Shown here piece by piece: positions 50,027 through 61,101 of a stretch of 64,000 bases of DNA. Within the stretch, counting starts at the first letter, position 1; every line of letters begins with the position of its first letter. A program made the position numbers and the translations under genes. A model generated the notes under the pieces. That model was not told where the DNA came from. It saw only the letters and a program-made list of their open reading frames with translations, and searched no databases. The DNA lies in NCBI GenBank assembly GCA_037893245.1, contig JBAIAA010000095.1, positions 496,001 to 560,000 of the forward strand, given 5' to 3'. This DNA comes from Crossaster papposus (Eukaryota; Echinodermata; Asteroidea; Velatida; Solasteridae).

Positions 50027-50451
50027 TGTGACCTGTTCCAACGAAACCCGGACAAAGTCGACTTTTTAGTTTTTCAGATTTTGCTTTTTTCAAATTCTCT
50101 AGGTTCTCAGCTTTAAAATGATGTATCATTTACATATGTACCCCCACCCTATCTTCCCTGGGGTCTGGATTTAGTGATAAAACCCTGACAACCTAATTAT
50201 GAGATAAACAGCTTTGAAGTTCAGAAAAGCGTATTATTTCTATACACAAATGTTTCACAAAATTGACAAAAAAAACACACTTCTGGTAGACGGATTTTGT
50301 TCAAATTTGAGGAGATTGTAGATTAATAGTGAGTGACTTAGGAAAACCTAAAACCTCAAAATGGTAAAATCCATCCAGAAATGTCTTCAGGAGTACATTG
50401 TGACAAAACACATTGTGCGACTTTGTCCGGGTTTCGTTGGAACAGGTCACA
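50027..50451. mobile_element. TGTGACCTGTTCC MITE, copy 1
   Basis: Ends TGTGACCTGTTCCAACGAAA and TTTCGTTGGAACAGGTCACA. It matches 51743-52169 in the opposite orientation. Confidence 0.85.
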
Positions 50452-50511
50452 ATTAATACCAGTCTTCTCTGATAAATAATAAAAAATTTGTGATTAAACA
50501 TACCTTAATTA

Positions 50512-50701
50512 ATTAACCCACAGCTGTCCGGCGATCGTGATTTTTTTTCTCAATTCGATTTTTCGGAACAATTACTAGATATCTAGCGCAATCCTTTTGC
50601 TGGATGCCTACAATCATTCTTTACTTTCAAATAAGTAAGATATTTGCTTACTAATTCGGTAGTAACAATTTGGGATATCTGCAAATGGTGTATTCTACCT
50701 T
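50512..50701. mobile_element. TTAAAGGTAGG MITE, half copy
   Basis: Right half only: TGTCCGGCGATCGTG to ATCTGCAAATGGTGTATTC then CTACCTTTAA. Confidence 0.65.
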
Positions 50702-50779
50702 TAATCCGAGTAAGCGCTTTGATAACAATTTAGTACGGTAGGGTACTTTTGGAGTAAATGTTTATGATTCTGCCTTTAA

Positions 50780-51013
50780 CCAGTTCGCGCCGGGATTATT
50801 TTAACATCGCTGAGCCCACGGGCGGGATTGTTTTTAACGAAACTCGATCCGAAGCGGGTTCAGGCTGATAGTGCCGGGAAGCACACCCACGCATTTCCGG
50901 CCTTGCTCGCTGCTGACATACATTTACGAACTTGAACTTGGCGTGTTTATGCGTCATCAGTTTTGAATTTGGGGAAATGTTTGCGTCTATATACGTCATC
51001 CGGCGCGAACTGG
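50780..51013. mobile_element. CCAGTTCGCGCC MITE (234 bp)
   Basis: TTAA at 50776-50779 and 51014-51017. Ends CCAGTTCGCGCCGGG and CCGGCGCGAACTGG. The right TTAA is also the left TTAA of the next element. Confidence 0.88.
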
Positions 51014-51017
51014 TTAA

Positions 51018-51436
51018 AGGTAGGACACACCATTTGCAGATATCAAAAATATTTACTACCGAATTATTAAGAAATATCTTACTCGTCTTAAAAGTAAATA
51101 ATGATTCTAGGCATCCAGCAAAATGATTGCGCTAGATATCCTGTAATTATTCTGAAAAATAGAATTTTATGAAAAAAGTTCGTGATCGCCGGATGGCGAT
51201 CGTGTAAAAACATAAATAACAAAAGAATAACTGCTCGACGCCGGTGGAAAACAAACGCTGTTTTTTGGTGCTTTTCTCGCTATCCATGATTGTAAAACTT
51301 TGGACAGGTTAGTTAAACGATATTTACTATAAAATACAACCCCCCCCCCCCCCACTAAAAAAACCAAAACTTAAGGATCCACCCTAATTCACCCATTCCT
51401 GATAATTCAAGCAATTACCAATGGTGTATCCTACCT
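51018..51436. mobile_element. TTAAAGGTAGG MITE, copy d
   Basis: TTAA at 51014-51017 and 51437-51440. Ends AGGTAGGACACACCATT and AATGGTGTATCCTACCT. A 14-C run sits near 51340. Confidence 0.85.
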
Positions 51437-51742
51437 TTAATCTGAGTAAAGCTTTTTTTATAACAAATTTGGTAGGCTACTTTTGTTTTGGGGTAAATGT
51501 TTATGATTCTGCCTTTAACAGTAGATTTCAAGGTCAGAGTCAGTAAACAGACAGCTCGCTGAAGTTCAGAGAGTGGGTCATGTGTGCCTTAATCCAGGGG
51601 CTTTCCTCAGACCTATGACTGTGCCCCCCTGTATAAGCCCGTACCAATACCCCTAGACCAGAACTGAAGCAAGGGTGTTACTACTGATAATGCGGTAACC
51701 AACAGATACTGTATCACTAAACCGCAATAATGTAACAACAAG

Positions 51743-52169
51743 TGTGACCTGTTCCAACGAAACCCGGACAAAGTCGCACAATGTGTTTTGTCACAATGTA
51801 CTCCTGAAGTAATTTCGGGATGGATTTTACCATTTTGAGGTTTTAGGTTTTCCTAAGTCACTCACTATTAATCTACAATCTCCTCGAATTTGAACAAAAT
51901 CCGTCTACCAGAAGTGTGTTTTGTTGTCAATTTTGTGAAACATTTGTGTATAGAAATAATACGCTTTTCTGAACTTCAAAGCTGTTTATCTCATGATTAG
52001 GTTGTCAGGGTTTTATCACTAAATCCAGACCCCAGGGAAGATAGGGTGGGGGTACATACTTGATACATGATACATCATTTTAAAGCTGAGAACCTAGAGA
52101 ATTTGAAAAAAGCAAAATCTGAAAAACTAAAAAGTCGACTTTGTCCGGGTTTCGTTGGAACACGTCACA
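51743..52169. mobile_element. TGTGACCTGTTCC MITE, copy 2
   Basis: Ends TGTGACCTGTTCCAACGAAA and TTTCGTTGGAACACGTCACA. It is an inverted near-copy of 50027-50451. Confidence 0.85.
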
Positions 52170-52186
52170 AATTGACTGTTGTAAAT

Positions 52187-52637
52187 TGTGACCCACTCTG
52201 CAAAAATGAGTCTGATGTGTTAAAAATGATTTTTTTTTTTCAATTTTACAGTTGGTCAGAAAAAGCAGGAAATAAGCTTTCATTTGATATATGGCACAAC
52301 TCTGTAGTGTAATGCATCGGTCTTTTACAATTTTGGAAAATTTGCTTTTTCTCAGTTATACTCAAAATGTCTAAGAAAAGAAATGAAGATTTACAATTGT
52401 AGTGCTTCATCAGATGCTATGGTAAGACAATGACAAAACCTGTATTAAATTTAATTTAGGGATCAAAACAATCTTTTCAATCGATCAGATCTGAAAATAT
52501 AGGTGTCAGAGAAACCAAAATGCCTTAAAACAAAAATAGTATTTGTTGAAAGAAAAATTACTTTAGAGACAATAAACGGCCCTTTACGTAAAAATGTATT
52601 TTCCGACATCAGACTCATTTTTGCAGAGCGGGTCACA
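52187..52637. mobile_element. TGTGACCCACTCTGC MITE, copy 1
   Basis: Ends TGTGACCCACTCTGCAAAAA and TTTTTGCAGAGCGGGTCACA. The interior AAGCTTTCATTTGATATATG recurs at about 57030. Confidence 0.85.
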
Positions 52638-52644
52638 AATGTAC

Positions 52645-52966
52645 TATATCCCCCCTATGGTTTTACCTTTCAAAACCTTTCAAAATCTGCTTACTTGACA
52701 AAATGGCTGTAAATATGTATGAACCTTTCAAAACGCTCCAGAATTTGTTGCTACTGCACTACTACACCTTTCAATACCTTTTGAAAGGTATTTGTTTTCT
52801 CACACCAGTTTGATCAGAAAGTTGTTTTACCTTTCCAAATCTTTAATAGGTTTCTTTTGTCAGACAGTTTTCTCACCTTTCAAAACCTTTCAGTCCAGAA
52901 AACTTGAAAAGTTTTGAAAGGTCAGACAATTCTATGGCAACTGCCCTATATATAGGAGGGATATAC
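52645..52966. mobile_element. About 320-bp inverted-repeat element rich in CCTTTCAAAA
   Basis: Ends TATATCCCCCCTAT and ATAGGAGGGATATA. The interior repeats ACCTTTCAAAACCTTTCA and its inverse. Confidence 0.65.
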
Positions 52967-52969
52967 AAT

Positions 52970-53296
52970 AAAAATAATAATAATAACGACAATTTATACC
53001 GCGCCATTATCCGCCATAAATGACGCTCATATGGCGCAAACAAAATTATATCAAATCAGAAGTAACAAAACAAGAATATTCTGAGTGGTCTGAAACAAAG
53101 AGGTCTTCAGGGCAACTTTAAATTCAGAAAGCGATGAGATATTGCGAATACCGAGGGTTAGTTTGTTCCAAAGATGAGGACCTGCGTAAGAAAATGATCA
53201 ATCACCCCAGGATTTGTGAGTGTGAGGGACAACCAGCAAAGAAGCATCCGAAGATCTCAATCACCTGGATGGATTATATGGAGTTAATAGGTCTAT
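52970..53296 (-). mobile_element. LINE 3' end (CR1/L2-like), main piece
   Basis: The minus strand reads IDLLTPYNPSR, LRSSDASLLVVPHTHKSWGD, FSYAGPHLWNKLTLGIRN, SLSEFKVALKTSLF, the conserved LINE C-terminus, followed by a GGCGCGGTATAAATTG 3' end and an ATT-rich tail. A TGA replaces the Arg after SWGD and another stop lies before LRSS, so the copy is decayed. Confidence 0.82.
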
Positions 53297-53764
53297 AGCC
53301 GTGTTCGCACTGGATAAACATTTTGGGTAATTTGACCATGACGCCGGGTAACATTGCGATGTGTTGATCTTCCCACCGTTCGCACTTGGATTTAATTGAC
53401 GCGGGTAGAATTGCCGAGACGATGGGTAAACTAACCGAGCTGGCTCCAAAACAATAAAGAGGGCGCCCTGCGTGACCTATGACCGCGACTTGACGACCGG
53501 ATCGTCTGTTCCCGACGCTAGCTCTCAACATTATTTTCTTTGTTCAAGTCATCCGACCGGGTGATGGAAGATTTAACCGAGACGTCGCGTCCGCACTGGA
53601 TTTTCTGGCTCGGTTAAACTGACCTGGTCAATCTTCCTGAGCACCTTTAGCTCGTAGGTAACTGTGAGGAAAGTTACCCAGGCTGTCCGCACTGGACTTG
53701 AAATGGGCAAGTTACCCATTGGCTCGGTTAGTTTGCCCAAATTAAGTCCAGTGCGGACAGGGCT
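53297..53764. mobile_element. 468-bp MITE with AGCCGTGTTCGCACTGGA ends, inserted in the LINE
   Basis: Left AGCCGTGTTCGCACTGGA, right TCCAGTGCGGACAGGGCT. LINE coding continues beyond it. The flanking triplets TAT and TTT could be a worn 3-bp target duplication. Related to 54068-54296. Confidence 0.75.
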
Positions 53765-53860
53765 TTTGTTGTATTCAGGAGCTGAATCATGAAGGCAATG
53801 ACAAAACAAGCAGTAACAGTTTGTACTTAATCCGGTCAGGTTAATACAATCACTCAACTT
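53765..53860 (-). mobile_element. LINE fragment, upstream piece
   Basis: The minus strand reads CHCLHDSAPEYN, the LINE motif that precedes the PYxPSR-LRSS segment found at 52970-53296. Confidence 0.7.
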
Positions 53861-54067
53861 GTTATTACATTACTGGTCCTATAACTGATAATGTAACAGA
53901 ACCTGAGAGATAGTGTCGTAAACAATTTGGTTCCTTAGCTTTAGGAGGGAGGAAGACGCAGTAATAATACAATGTAATACAGTGTATCTTTTGTCCAAAC
54001 AGTGTAATACAATGTAGTAACTTTGTGTAAATACAATGTATGGGTTTATGTACAAAACGACAACTTA

Positions 54068-54296
54068 AGCCGCGTTCGCATTGGACTTAATATTGTCAAA
54101 AGTTACCGATCGTGATTGTCAAAGTTAACGGTGTTAAATCCTTCGCTAGAAGCTTGGGCCTTTAGATCTTACTGTTTCGAAGGGTAAAATGGACAATTTG
54201 ACAATGTTACCCTCTGTCCGCATTGGATTTAATTTGGTTAAAGTTGACAACAGTCTCCGTAGGTTTTACCAAAAAAAGTCCAATGCGAACGCGGAT
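54068..54296. mobile_element. 229-bp MITE with AGCCGCGTTCGCATTGGACTT ends, TTA duplication
   Basis: TTA at 54065-54067 and 54297-54299. Ends AGCCGCGTTCGCATTGGACT and AGTCCAATGCGAACGCGGAT. A 3-bp TTA/TAA duplication is typical of PIF/Harbinger elements. It ends 17 bp from the splice donor of the exon at 54314. Confidence 0.82.
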
Positions 54297-54313
54297 TTAG
54301 TCAATCTGGGTAC

Positions 54314-54595
54314 CTGTGCTATCCAGAGTTCCACTGACCCCTTCGCTGGCCACAAACTCTTGGAATCTCGCCACGGCTCGGGCCAAGTGCTGACCCGCGA
54401 GAGCCACCAGGTGGTCGGGCCGGCAGGCCAGCGTGTCCGCAGACGCCGTGGACTCCAGCGAGACGTCGGAGCACTCGCTGCAAGACGGCGGTTGGAGGAT
54501 GCTGCTTGAGCAGGTGGCGACGGTAGCGAGGGCGGGGCCAGTAAGCTGGAGGGCTCGGAGGAGGAGGGACAGTCGGTTCCAGTCAACGACTCCTC
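54314..54595 (-). CDS. Internal exon of an unrecognised gene (downstream exon)
   Basis: On the minus strand, acceptor AACAG|GAGGAGTC and donor ACAG|GTACCC bound a 282-base open segment. It enters in phase 1 and leaves in phase 1. The translation contains VVDWNRLSLLLRALQLTG, then SDVSLESTASADTLACRPDH, then LVALAGQHLARAVARFQEFV. These look like amphipathic helices around a Ser-rich loop. It joins the exon 57884-58118 exactly in phase. An alternative frame gives a Ser/Pro/Arg-rich peptide that looks less natural. I do not recognise the family. Confidence 0.6.
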
Positions 54596-54599
54596 CTGT

Positions 54600-56058
54600 T
54601 TACCATGGTTGGGATTTAAAACCAAATTTATGTTTTTTATTAAAAGGAAATATACAACATTTGCCAAAATATATTAAAAAAAAAAAAAAATAAAAAAAAA
54701 ATTGTATGATTCATAACACCTTACTGAACTGCTGGTCAATTACACTCTGAAGCCTTCTGTAAAATTATTGCACCTGAGATTTTTTGGAAAAGTGGTATTT
54801 TTTTATATCAATTTCCAATGCTGGTCGGCCAACGAGCGTTGATAAAAAACGCGGCTTTTTTCAAATATTACCTTTAATTTTACCACATTTAGTTTGTCCT
54901 CATTCTGTTTATACATGATGATGTAGCACAGTCAGCAATTGTTATCCAAAGAAGTGTGAACAATATTCATTTTTTGACACTGCCCCCATAGCCATTCAGT
55001 CATCAGCGTGAATCTAACTTTATAAGGGAAGGAGGGGGGTGGGAGTGGTGTCAAAGGCGCATGCCCTACTGAGGAATCTCTGCCCCAATTTTTTGTTTTA
55101 ACCCTAACTTCATAGGGTGTGTGCAAAATCGTATTGATCATTCTTGACTGTTAGGGTTAATCTACAATGCTTCGGCCTGCCCTTTAAGGCAATTGGAGAA
55201 CCAATTTAGAAACTTTGAGTCAATTGTTTGCCCCCTTTTGTTCAGATCCATCACTGTCGAGTCCAACTTGAAATAATAAAATACAACATTACAAACAAAT
55301 GTACAACACTATCCAACCAATAGAGACCGAAGCACAAAAACCCCCGAAAGAACAGATAACAGAGTGACTAAACAATACTTTCCTGTCACTCTTCGTAAAA
55401 TAAATTAACCCATCACTAACCATAAAAAAACATGAATCATCTGTACTGTGCCAGCCAAAACAAATAAAATATCAGAACAAGACTGTTTAGTTCGTCAACG
55501 TTCAACAGACATGAAGACTTGAAAAAAAGCAAAGAGGGGAGGGGGGTGTAAGGTGTAAAGTGGCTCAGACGAGAGTCCTCCCTTGGGAATTTTCTTCGAG
55601 TCATTCAGGATGTTGTTCTTTATCCCCCTGGGGATTAGTCGCAACCTCAGCGGAGGGGCATGTTTGTTTAGTGGGTTAAGCTGGAGGATTTTCCCCTTCC
55701 GGTTTGCGGTTGGGAGGGAGGGGGAGTGGGGGAAGGGACGTTGCCTATTAAAGTGACTGTATGTGCTTGGGTTGAACATGGATTGAAAGTGTTGAAATGG
55801 CCTGCTGGGAATTGTTGAGGTGTGAAGTACTTGAGAACAGCCCGAGGGGAGGGGGATCAGGAGGGGAGGGGGAGGGGGGGGGGGGAGGGAGTGTGGATGG
55901 GTAAGTGTAGTCATGATGATGCACAATTCGTCATATCTTGTCTTTTCATGACGTGGCACAGCAGCGTCACAAAAAACAAATTGCGTTAACGATATTCTTG
56001 AAGGTAACACAACATTTACAAACATCAGAAAATGAAACCATCATTATGAAATGCCTTA
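54600..56058. other. Intron-like DNA between the two exons, part 1
   Basis: Contains A-runs at 54675-54700, a 55-bp TTAA micro-MITE at 55102-55156, and a purine-rich strand (GGGAGGGGG, about 55530-55900). No exon seen. Confidence 0.5.
55102..55156. mobile_element. 55-bp TTAA micro-MITE with CCCTAAC ends
   Basis: TTAA at 55098-55101 and 55157-55160. Ends CCCTAACTTC and CTGTTAGGG. It may be among the shortest recognisable elements in the window. Confidence 0.65.
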
Positions 56059-56240
56059 AGGCCGGTTCATACTTCACGCGAAAGCGATTGCGATACGAAT
56101 TTGACGTCACAAAGCATTTGCTGCGAACATTCGCCCAAGTAGAAATGTGTTCAACTTTTGCAATTTCTCATTGCGAAAACTCCCCCTGACGTCACAAATT
56201 CTCGTTCGTGTTTGCTTTCGCGCCGAGTATGAACCGGCCT
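56059..56240. mobile_element. 182-bp MITE with AGGCCGGTTCATAC ends, TTA duplication
   Basis: TTA at 56056-56058 and 56241-56243. Ends AGGCCGGTTCATAC and GTATGAACCGGCCT. It carries two TGACGTCA sites. The pattern fits PIF/Harbinger MITEs. Confidence 0.88.
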
Positions 56241-56704
56241 TTACTCGACTGTAAAGTGAATAAGTCTTAGGAATCCTGTGAATTCAATCACGGTACCTGA
56301 TGTGCTGTCATTTTCAGTGGAATTTTGGTATCGATTTCCAACGATGGTTGTCCGACCATCCTTGGAATAACCTGACTTTTTTCAAATACTGCCCCAAATT
56401 TAACAAATTACACAGAAGTAGGGTCAGGGAACCAGACGGCAAGAAGCATTTTTTTTCTATTGATATTGTACAGTTTCAGAAGCTACCTGCCTAAACACTA
56501 ACACTCACATTTTTCATTTTTCAAGGTGCCAAAATCCAAAATGACTACCAAAAAAACAGACCACACTTCAACCATAAGTGGCACACCACCCAAATTAAAG
56601 ATCTTTTTGTCCTCTTCAATTTGACACAACATTTGTTGTGATGCTTGTAATTTGGATAATTTCTTGAATTTACCACTTTTTAGCCGTGTCTATGTTTGCA
56701 CATA

Positions 56705-56944
56705 TGTGACCCGCTCCATCGTAATCAGGAATAAGTTGCTGAGATCGTTTTACGCAATCGGCCGTTGAAGTGAACGCATGGGTGAAAATCGTGACCAAGT
56801 CGATTTTCTGAACATTGTATTTTTAGGAAGTGTAGTTATCAGAGATCATTGTCATTAATATCTTGTATGTAAAAACAATCAATAAACACACTTGTGATGA
56901 GTCACTATCATTAGAAAGCTTAAGAAATTCTGGAGCGGGTCACA
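56705..56944. mobile_element. TGTGACCCGCTCC MITE (240 bp)
   Basis: Ends TGTGACCCGCTCCA and TGGAGCGGGTCACA, flanked by TA. It abuts the next element with only TA between them. Confidence 0.82.
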
Positions 56945-56946
56945 TA

Positions 56947-57387
56947 TGTGAACCACTCTGCAAAAATGAGTCTGATGTGTTAAAAATGTTTTTTCAGTTT
57001 TACAGTTGGTCAGAAAAAAGCAGGAAATAAGCTTTCATTTGATATATGGCACAACTCTGTAGTGAAATGCATTAGTCTTTTACAATTTTAAAAAATTAGC
57101 TTTTTCTCAGTCATATTCAAAATGTCTTTGAAAAGAAATGAAGATTTACAATTGTAGTGCTTCATCAGATGCTATGGTGAGAGAATGACAAAACCTGTAT
57201 TACATTTAATTTAGAGATCAAAACAATCTTTTCAATCGATCAGATCTGAAAATATAGGTGTCGGAGAAACCAAAAGGCCTTAACAAAAAAAAATTATTTA
57301 AGAAAAATCTCTTCCGATACAATAAATAGCCCTTTACGTAAAAATGTATTTTCCGACATTAGACTCATTTTTGCAAAGCGGGTCACA
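56947..57387. mobile_element. TGTGAACCACTCTGC MITE, copy 2
   Basis: Interior and ends match 52187-52637. TA flanks both sides (56945-56946 and 57388-57389). Confidence 0.85.
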
Positions 57388-57503
57388 TATATGACACATG
57401 TTAGCATGTATGACACAGCCGTAAGGGCAAACGTGTCCGTCACCCAACAAGTTATTACTCTTAAGACTCTTTGATCCATGGAAATCTTCGAGATTAGAGA
57501 GTG

Positions 57504-57594
57504 GGGGTGGGGGTGGGGGTGGGGGTGGGGGTGAGGAGGGGGGTGGGGGAGAGGAGGGGGGTGGGGGTGAGGAGGGGGGGGGGGGGGGGGGAAG
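57504..57594 (+). repeat. G-rich GGGGGT/GGTGAGGA repeat
   Basis: Five GGGGGT units, then GAGGAGGGGGG units and a G-run. Potential G-quadruplex former. Confidence 0.85.
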
Positions 57595-57883
57595 AAGGAT
57601 TGGGGGTAGGGCAGAAGAAGAGGGTTTGAACAAATTGGCTTAAACACGATGAGTCTACATGATCTATTAAGATACAAGGATTACATGTACAGTGTATGTG
57701 TTTAGCCTTTTAAGATATCCAGAAATGCACATGCTGTACATTTTTACAGTCGGGTCGACTTGGTTTCGGAATTTCTTGCGATTTGCGAGTCGTGTCAATC
57801 CGTTTTACTTTTAAAAAAAACCACAAAAATAACACCCCCACCCGCTACCCAAAAACTGTGTAGAATAACCAGTGGCTACTCAC

Positions 57884-58118
57884 CGTCGACAAGCGGACTT
57901 GCGACTCTGTTGACCGCGCAGACGTGATCGGTCAGCTCCGCGGCCTGTGCGATGAGCTGACTGGCTCGGTGGTAGCTACACCCATAGGCGGTGTCCGGGC
58001 GCTTGTCCCGCCCGTCCAGAACGCTGGCCAGTTCAAACTGGACGTCCTGAGACTTGTGGAGGAGGATTTTGACCGAGGTGGTGGTGTTGAGGCAGTGCTG
58101 TAGGGTATCGTCCGCTAA
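57884..58118 (-). CDS. Internal exon of an unrecognised gene (upstream exon)
   Basis: On the minus strand, acceptor TTCCTCTGTAG|TTAGCGG and donor GTCGACG|GTGAGT bound 235 bases that are open in one frame. It reads LADDTLQHCLNTTTSVKILL, then HKSQDVQFELASVLDGRDKR, then PDTAYGCSYHRASQLIAQAA, then ELTDHVCAVNRVASPLVD. GC-rich coding composition contrasts with AT-rich surroundings. Splice signals are strong. It joins 54314-54595 with Gly at the junction (SPLVDG-GVVDWN). It is mostly helical, with no signal peptide or membrane segment. Further exons must lie beyond 58118 and below 54314 but were not found. Family unknown. Confidence 0.68.
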
Positions 58119-58297
58119 CTACAGAGGAACATAATATTAATTTTAAGCAGTAAACAAGTTATCTAGTTCTGGAGTAAACCAAAAAGTAAGCTTTTTGAAA
58201 CAAGCGCGATTGAATCTCAAAAGCTGCGAGTCAAACAAATGGAACAAATGTTCACATCTAGAATCTGTACTAGACATTGGACACAGTAGTACAATTT

Positions 58298-58652
58298 CAG
58301 GACCATTTGCAGATACCGAAAACATTTACTACCGAATTATTAAACAATATCTTACTTTATTGGAAATTAAATAAAGATTAAAAAAATGATTTCGCTAGAT
58401 ATCCTGTAAATGTTTACGAAAATTGAATTTTAAAAAGAAAACAATAAAGATAAAAAAAAAAAAAAAACCAAACGAAATAAGAAAAACTGCCCGACACCGG
58501 TTGAAAACGAACGCCTTTTTTTCTTGCTTTTCTCAGCATCTATGATTGTAAAACTTCGAACAGGTCAGTTAAAACATATTTACTATAAAATACAACCCCC
58601 AAATCCACCCATTCATGATAATTCACCCAATTACCAATGGTGTACCCTACCT
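58298..58652. mobile_element. TTAAAGGTAGG MITE, copy e
   Basis: The left end is worn (CCATTTGCAGATACC). The right end AATGGTGTACCCTACC is followed by TTTAA (TTAA 58653-58656). Confidence 0.75.
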
Positions 58653-58656
58653 TTAA

Positions 58657-59284
58657 AAAAAGAAGCCATGACAAGTTTGAAGAAACACACTTTACAATAC
58701 TTGTGACTTAAGGTTAAAAAACACAATAAAATTACTAATGCCGCTCAATAAATTTTGCATTTTTTTTTTTAAATTTCAGCAAAAAAATTGAAGTATCTTA
58801 AGAACAGTTTGGCTGGATGTGGGCCAGTAAATCTATTAGCAGCCCGCTTTCTGAATCGCTTTGAGCAGGGGGTTGGACAGTAATTCAGTCCTGTCAAAGG
58901 GGTCCCATGAATTACTGCTGGTCACGGGTCACGAAAATATTCCCTGGATATCGCTGCTCCAACCAAGGGAACCATAAAAATCATTTAGGTGGACTGGGAA
59001 ATGTTTCTTTTTTTTTAGTGGAATTTGTGTGTGTGTGAGGTCAGATGCGGTTTGGAGGGAAAAAACAAAACATTGATGGAATTAGGACAATTAAGGTTGG
59101 AATAGTTTCCAAGAAGTCAAATAGATATTTTTGGTTTTAAATTGATTAAAGTGCTGAGGTAATTAGGAAGAATATATTGTGACATGATTAATAATAGGAA
59201 TAATGGTTGTGTACTTTATACTGACTTTGACTGTATAGGAAATATATCAGCTAAGTCAGCTCCTTTAAGGCAAGTACGTGTATA
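58657..59284. other. Intergenic or intron-like DNA, nothing recognised
   Basis: AT-rich unique sequence. No coding exon seen. Confidence 0.45.
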
Positions 59285-59440
59285 CAAGTCACAGGCCAAA
59301 CACAAGTAAATTACAGGACAATCACAAGCCAAATACCATTCAAATCACAAGCCAATCACAGATAATCACAAGCAAATTAAAAGTCAGTCACAAGCCAATC
59401 ACAAGCCAATCACAATTCATATCACAATTCATATCAAAGG
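59285..59440 (+). repeat. Degenerate tandem repeat of CACAAGCCAAT
   Basis: About 12 imperfect copies of a 10-13-base motif (TCACAAGCCAA, TCACAATTCATA). Confidence 0.75.
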
Positions 59441-59508
59441 GAATCAAGCAAATAATACAAATTCTGATGTATTTTCTTCTTCAAGAAATCTACCTAGACT
59501 TCTATAAA

Positions 59509-59745
59509 CAATTCGCGTCGGAGGACGTATATACACGCAAAGTTTTCCCCAGGTTCAAAACGAATGAAGCATAAACACGTCGCGAGCATGGCCGGAAATG
59601 TCTGTCAGCAGCGAGCAAGGCCGGAAATGCTTGGGTGTGCATGCTTCCTGGTGCCATCGGCCTGAACCCGCCTCGGATCAAGTTTCGTTAAAAACAATCC
59701 CGCGCCTCGGCTCAGTGATGTTAAAATAATCCCTGCGCAAACTGG
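59509..59745. mobile_element. CCAGTTCGC-family MITE, degenerate copy
   Basis: The left end is worn (AATTCGCGTCGGAGGACG). The right end CCTGCGCAAACTGG is followed by TTAA (59746-59749). Confidence 0.7.
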
Positions 59746-59749
59746 TTAA

Positions 59750-60480
59750 GATTGCTAATATTGCCAAACACCCATCCACACTTCTTAGTTCTAGTAGAGA
59801 ATTGACCTCCCCCTTTAATCTCCCCATTTCTAATTAATACCTTCCCAACATCTAAATACTTGACCTGGATTTTACAGGGTCAAGTGACTCCAGAATGTAA
59901 TAAAGCAACCCCTGGTAATGATAGTCTGGTCCCCTTCTGGACAGACTCATTAGCAGGTGTGATATATGGGTGTATTTGGGCTGTGCAGCTAGACCAAGGC
60001 CCCAATTACGTGGTCGTAAATCTTCCAGCCTTGTTATGTTGTGGCTAAACTTGTTGACAAACTGCAGAGGCTGGCAATATGTAGAACACTGGCACAGTTT
60101 TGGAGGGTTTTATGATTGCTATGATTTTCACAAGGAAAGTCAGGCCACTTTCGGGCGCTGGTTTCACAAGGTTTGATTTGCGGTTGTTCAATGTTTCGTC
60201 CAATGTTAATTTTGGGTAAATAAAAATAGGCAAGTACCGATATTGAACCCAATATTACCAATTTCTATATTATCTGGAAAAAAACAAACCCAAAATCATT
60301 TATTGCAGTGCTGCCTACTGCCATTAATTTCGGATTCGATTCTGGCATTTAAAAAAAAACCTTTGGTTTGAGTCTCACTTACACAATTTTGTTACACAAT
60401 TTTGTAAGACGTTCTAGAAAAATGAGAGTTTTGAGAAAGAACTGGGCATTAGGCCGCAGTAGAGAAAAATAGCAAAATAA
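59750..60480. other. Intergenic DNA, no gene seen
   Basis: Short frames on both strands without recognisable motifs. Confidence 0.45.
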
Positions 60481-60573
60481 AGGGGTTCGCCCCGGTGTTC
60501 CTGGCAGCGCCTCCGAATAGGCAACTAGATAGATGGCGCTTTACAAATGCATTGATTGATTGATTGATTGATT
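60481..60573 (+). mobile_element. LINE 3' tail with (ATTG)n
   Basis: GATAGATGGCGCTTTACAAA is identical to the 3' end of the LINE at 34165-34448, followed by ATTG repeats (60551-60573). Confidence 0.65.
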
Positions 60574-61101
60574 GAAATGTTTGATATCTGCAAATGGTGT
60601 ATCCTATCTTTAAGCACAACAAAGTGAACCAACAGTATTGTAAATAGAATTGTATTCTCCTTTTTTTATTAGTCAACCTCTGTTCAATTCTGTCTCATTT
60701 TGCAAAAGAAACCTCACATATTTTTTTTTCTCCCACTTTTACAAACATGCTTACACCACTGTGAATGGAATTTTTGTGTTTTTTTCTTTTATAAAACTCA
60801 GCACAAAAAAAAGTACACCATCTAAAAATCCTTCTTGTCTACTTTCACTACAAGGTCGTAACTCAAATTTTCAAACATATTAGGGGGGTAATATAGTGGG
60901 CCAGTTGAGACTCATTAAACTTTTGACTTCTCCCCAAGAAAGTAGAGCAATGTGTGGCCAACTTTGTCCTTGATAATCAGAGATTAACAATGTGGCTAGG
61001 CCAAAAGGGGGCTATTAAAAAAAAATCAGAGGCCAAAACCATTTCATTTTATTCAAGGAAGAACAACATTATCCAGAGGTTGGACCAAAGAAATAGGTTA
61101 A

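Larger units (their letters stand above)
49836..50505. mobile_element. Old dispersed repeat split by two MITEs
   Basis: TGGGCTTTATTCGCGAGTCG to TTGCCGATAGAAATTA, and AGTCTTCTCTGATAAATAAT to GTGATTAAA, match the continuous sequence 28236-28376. The breaks are exactly the micro-MITE 49923-50008 and the TGTGACC element 50027-50451. Confidence 0.75.
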
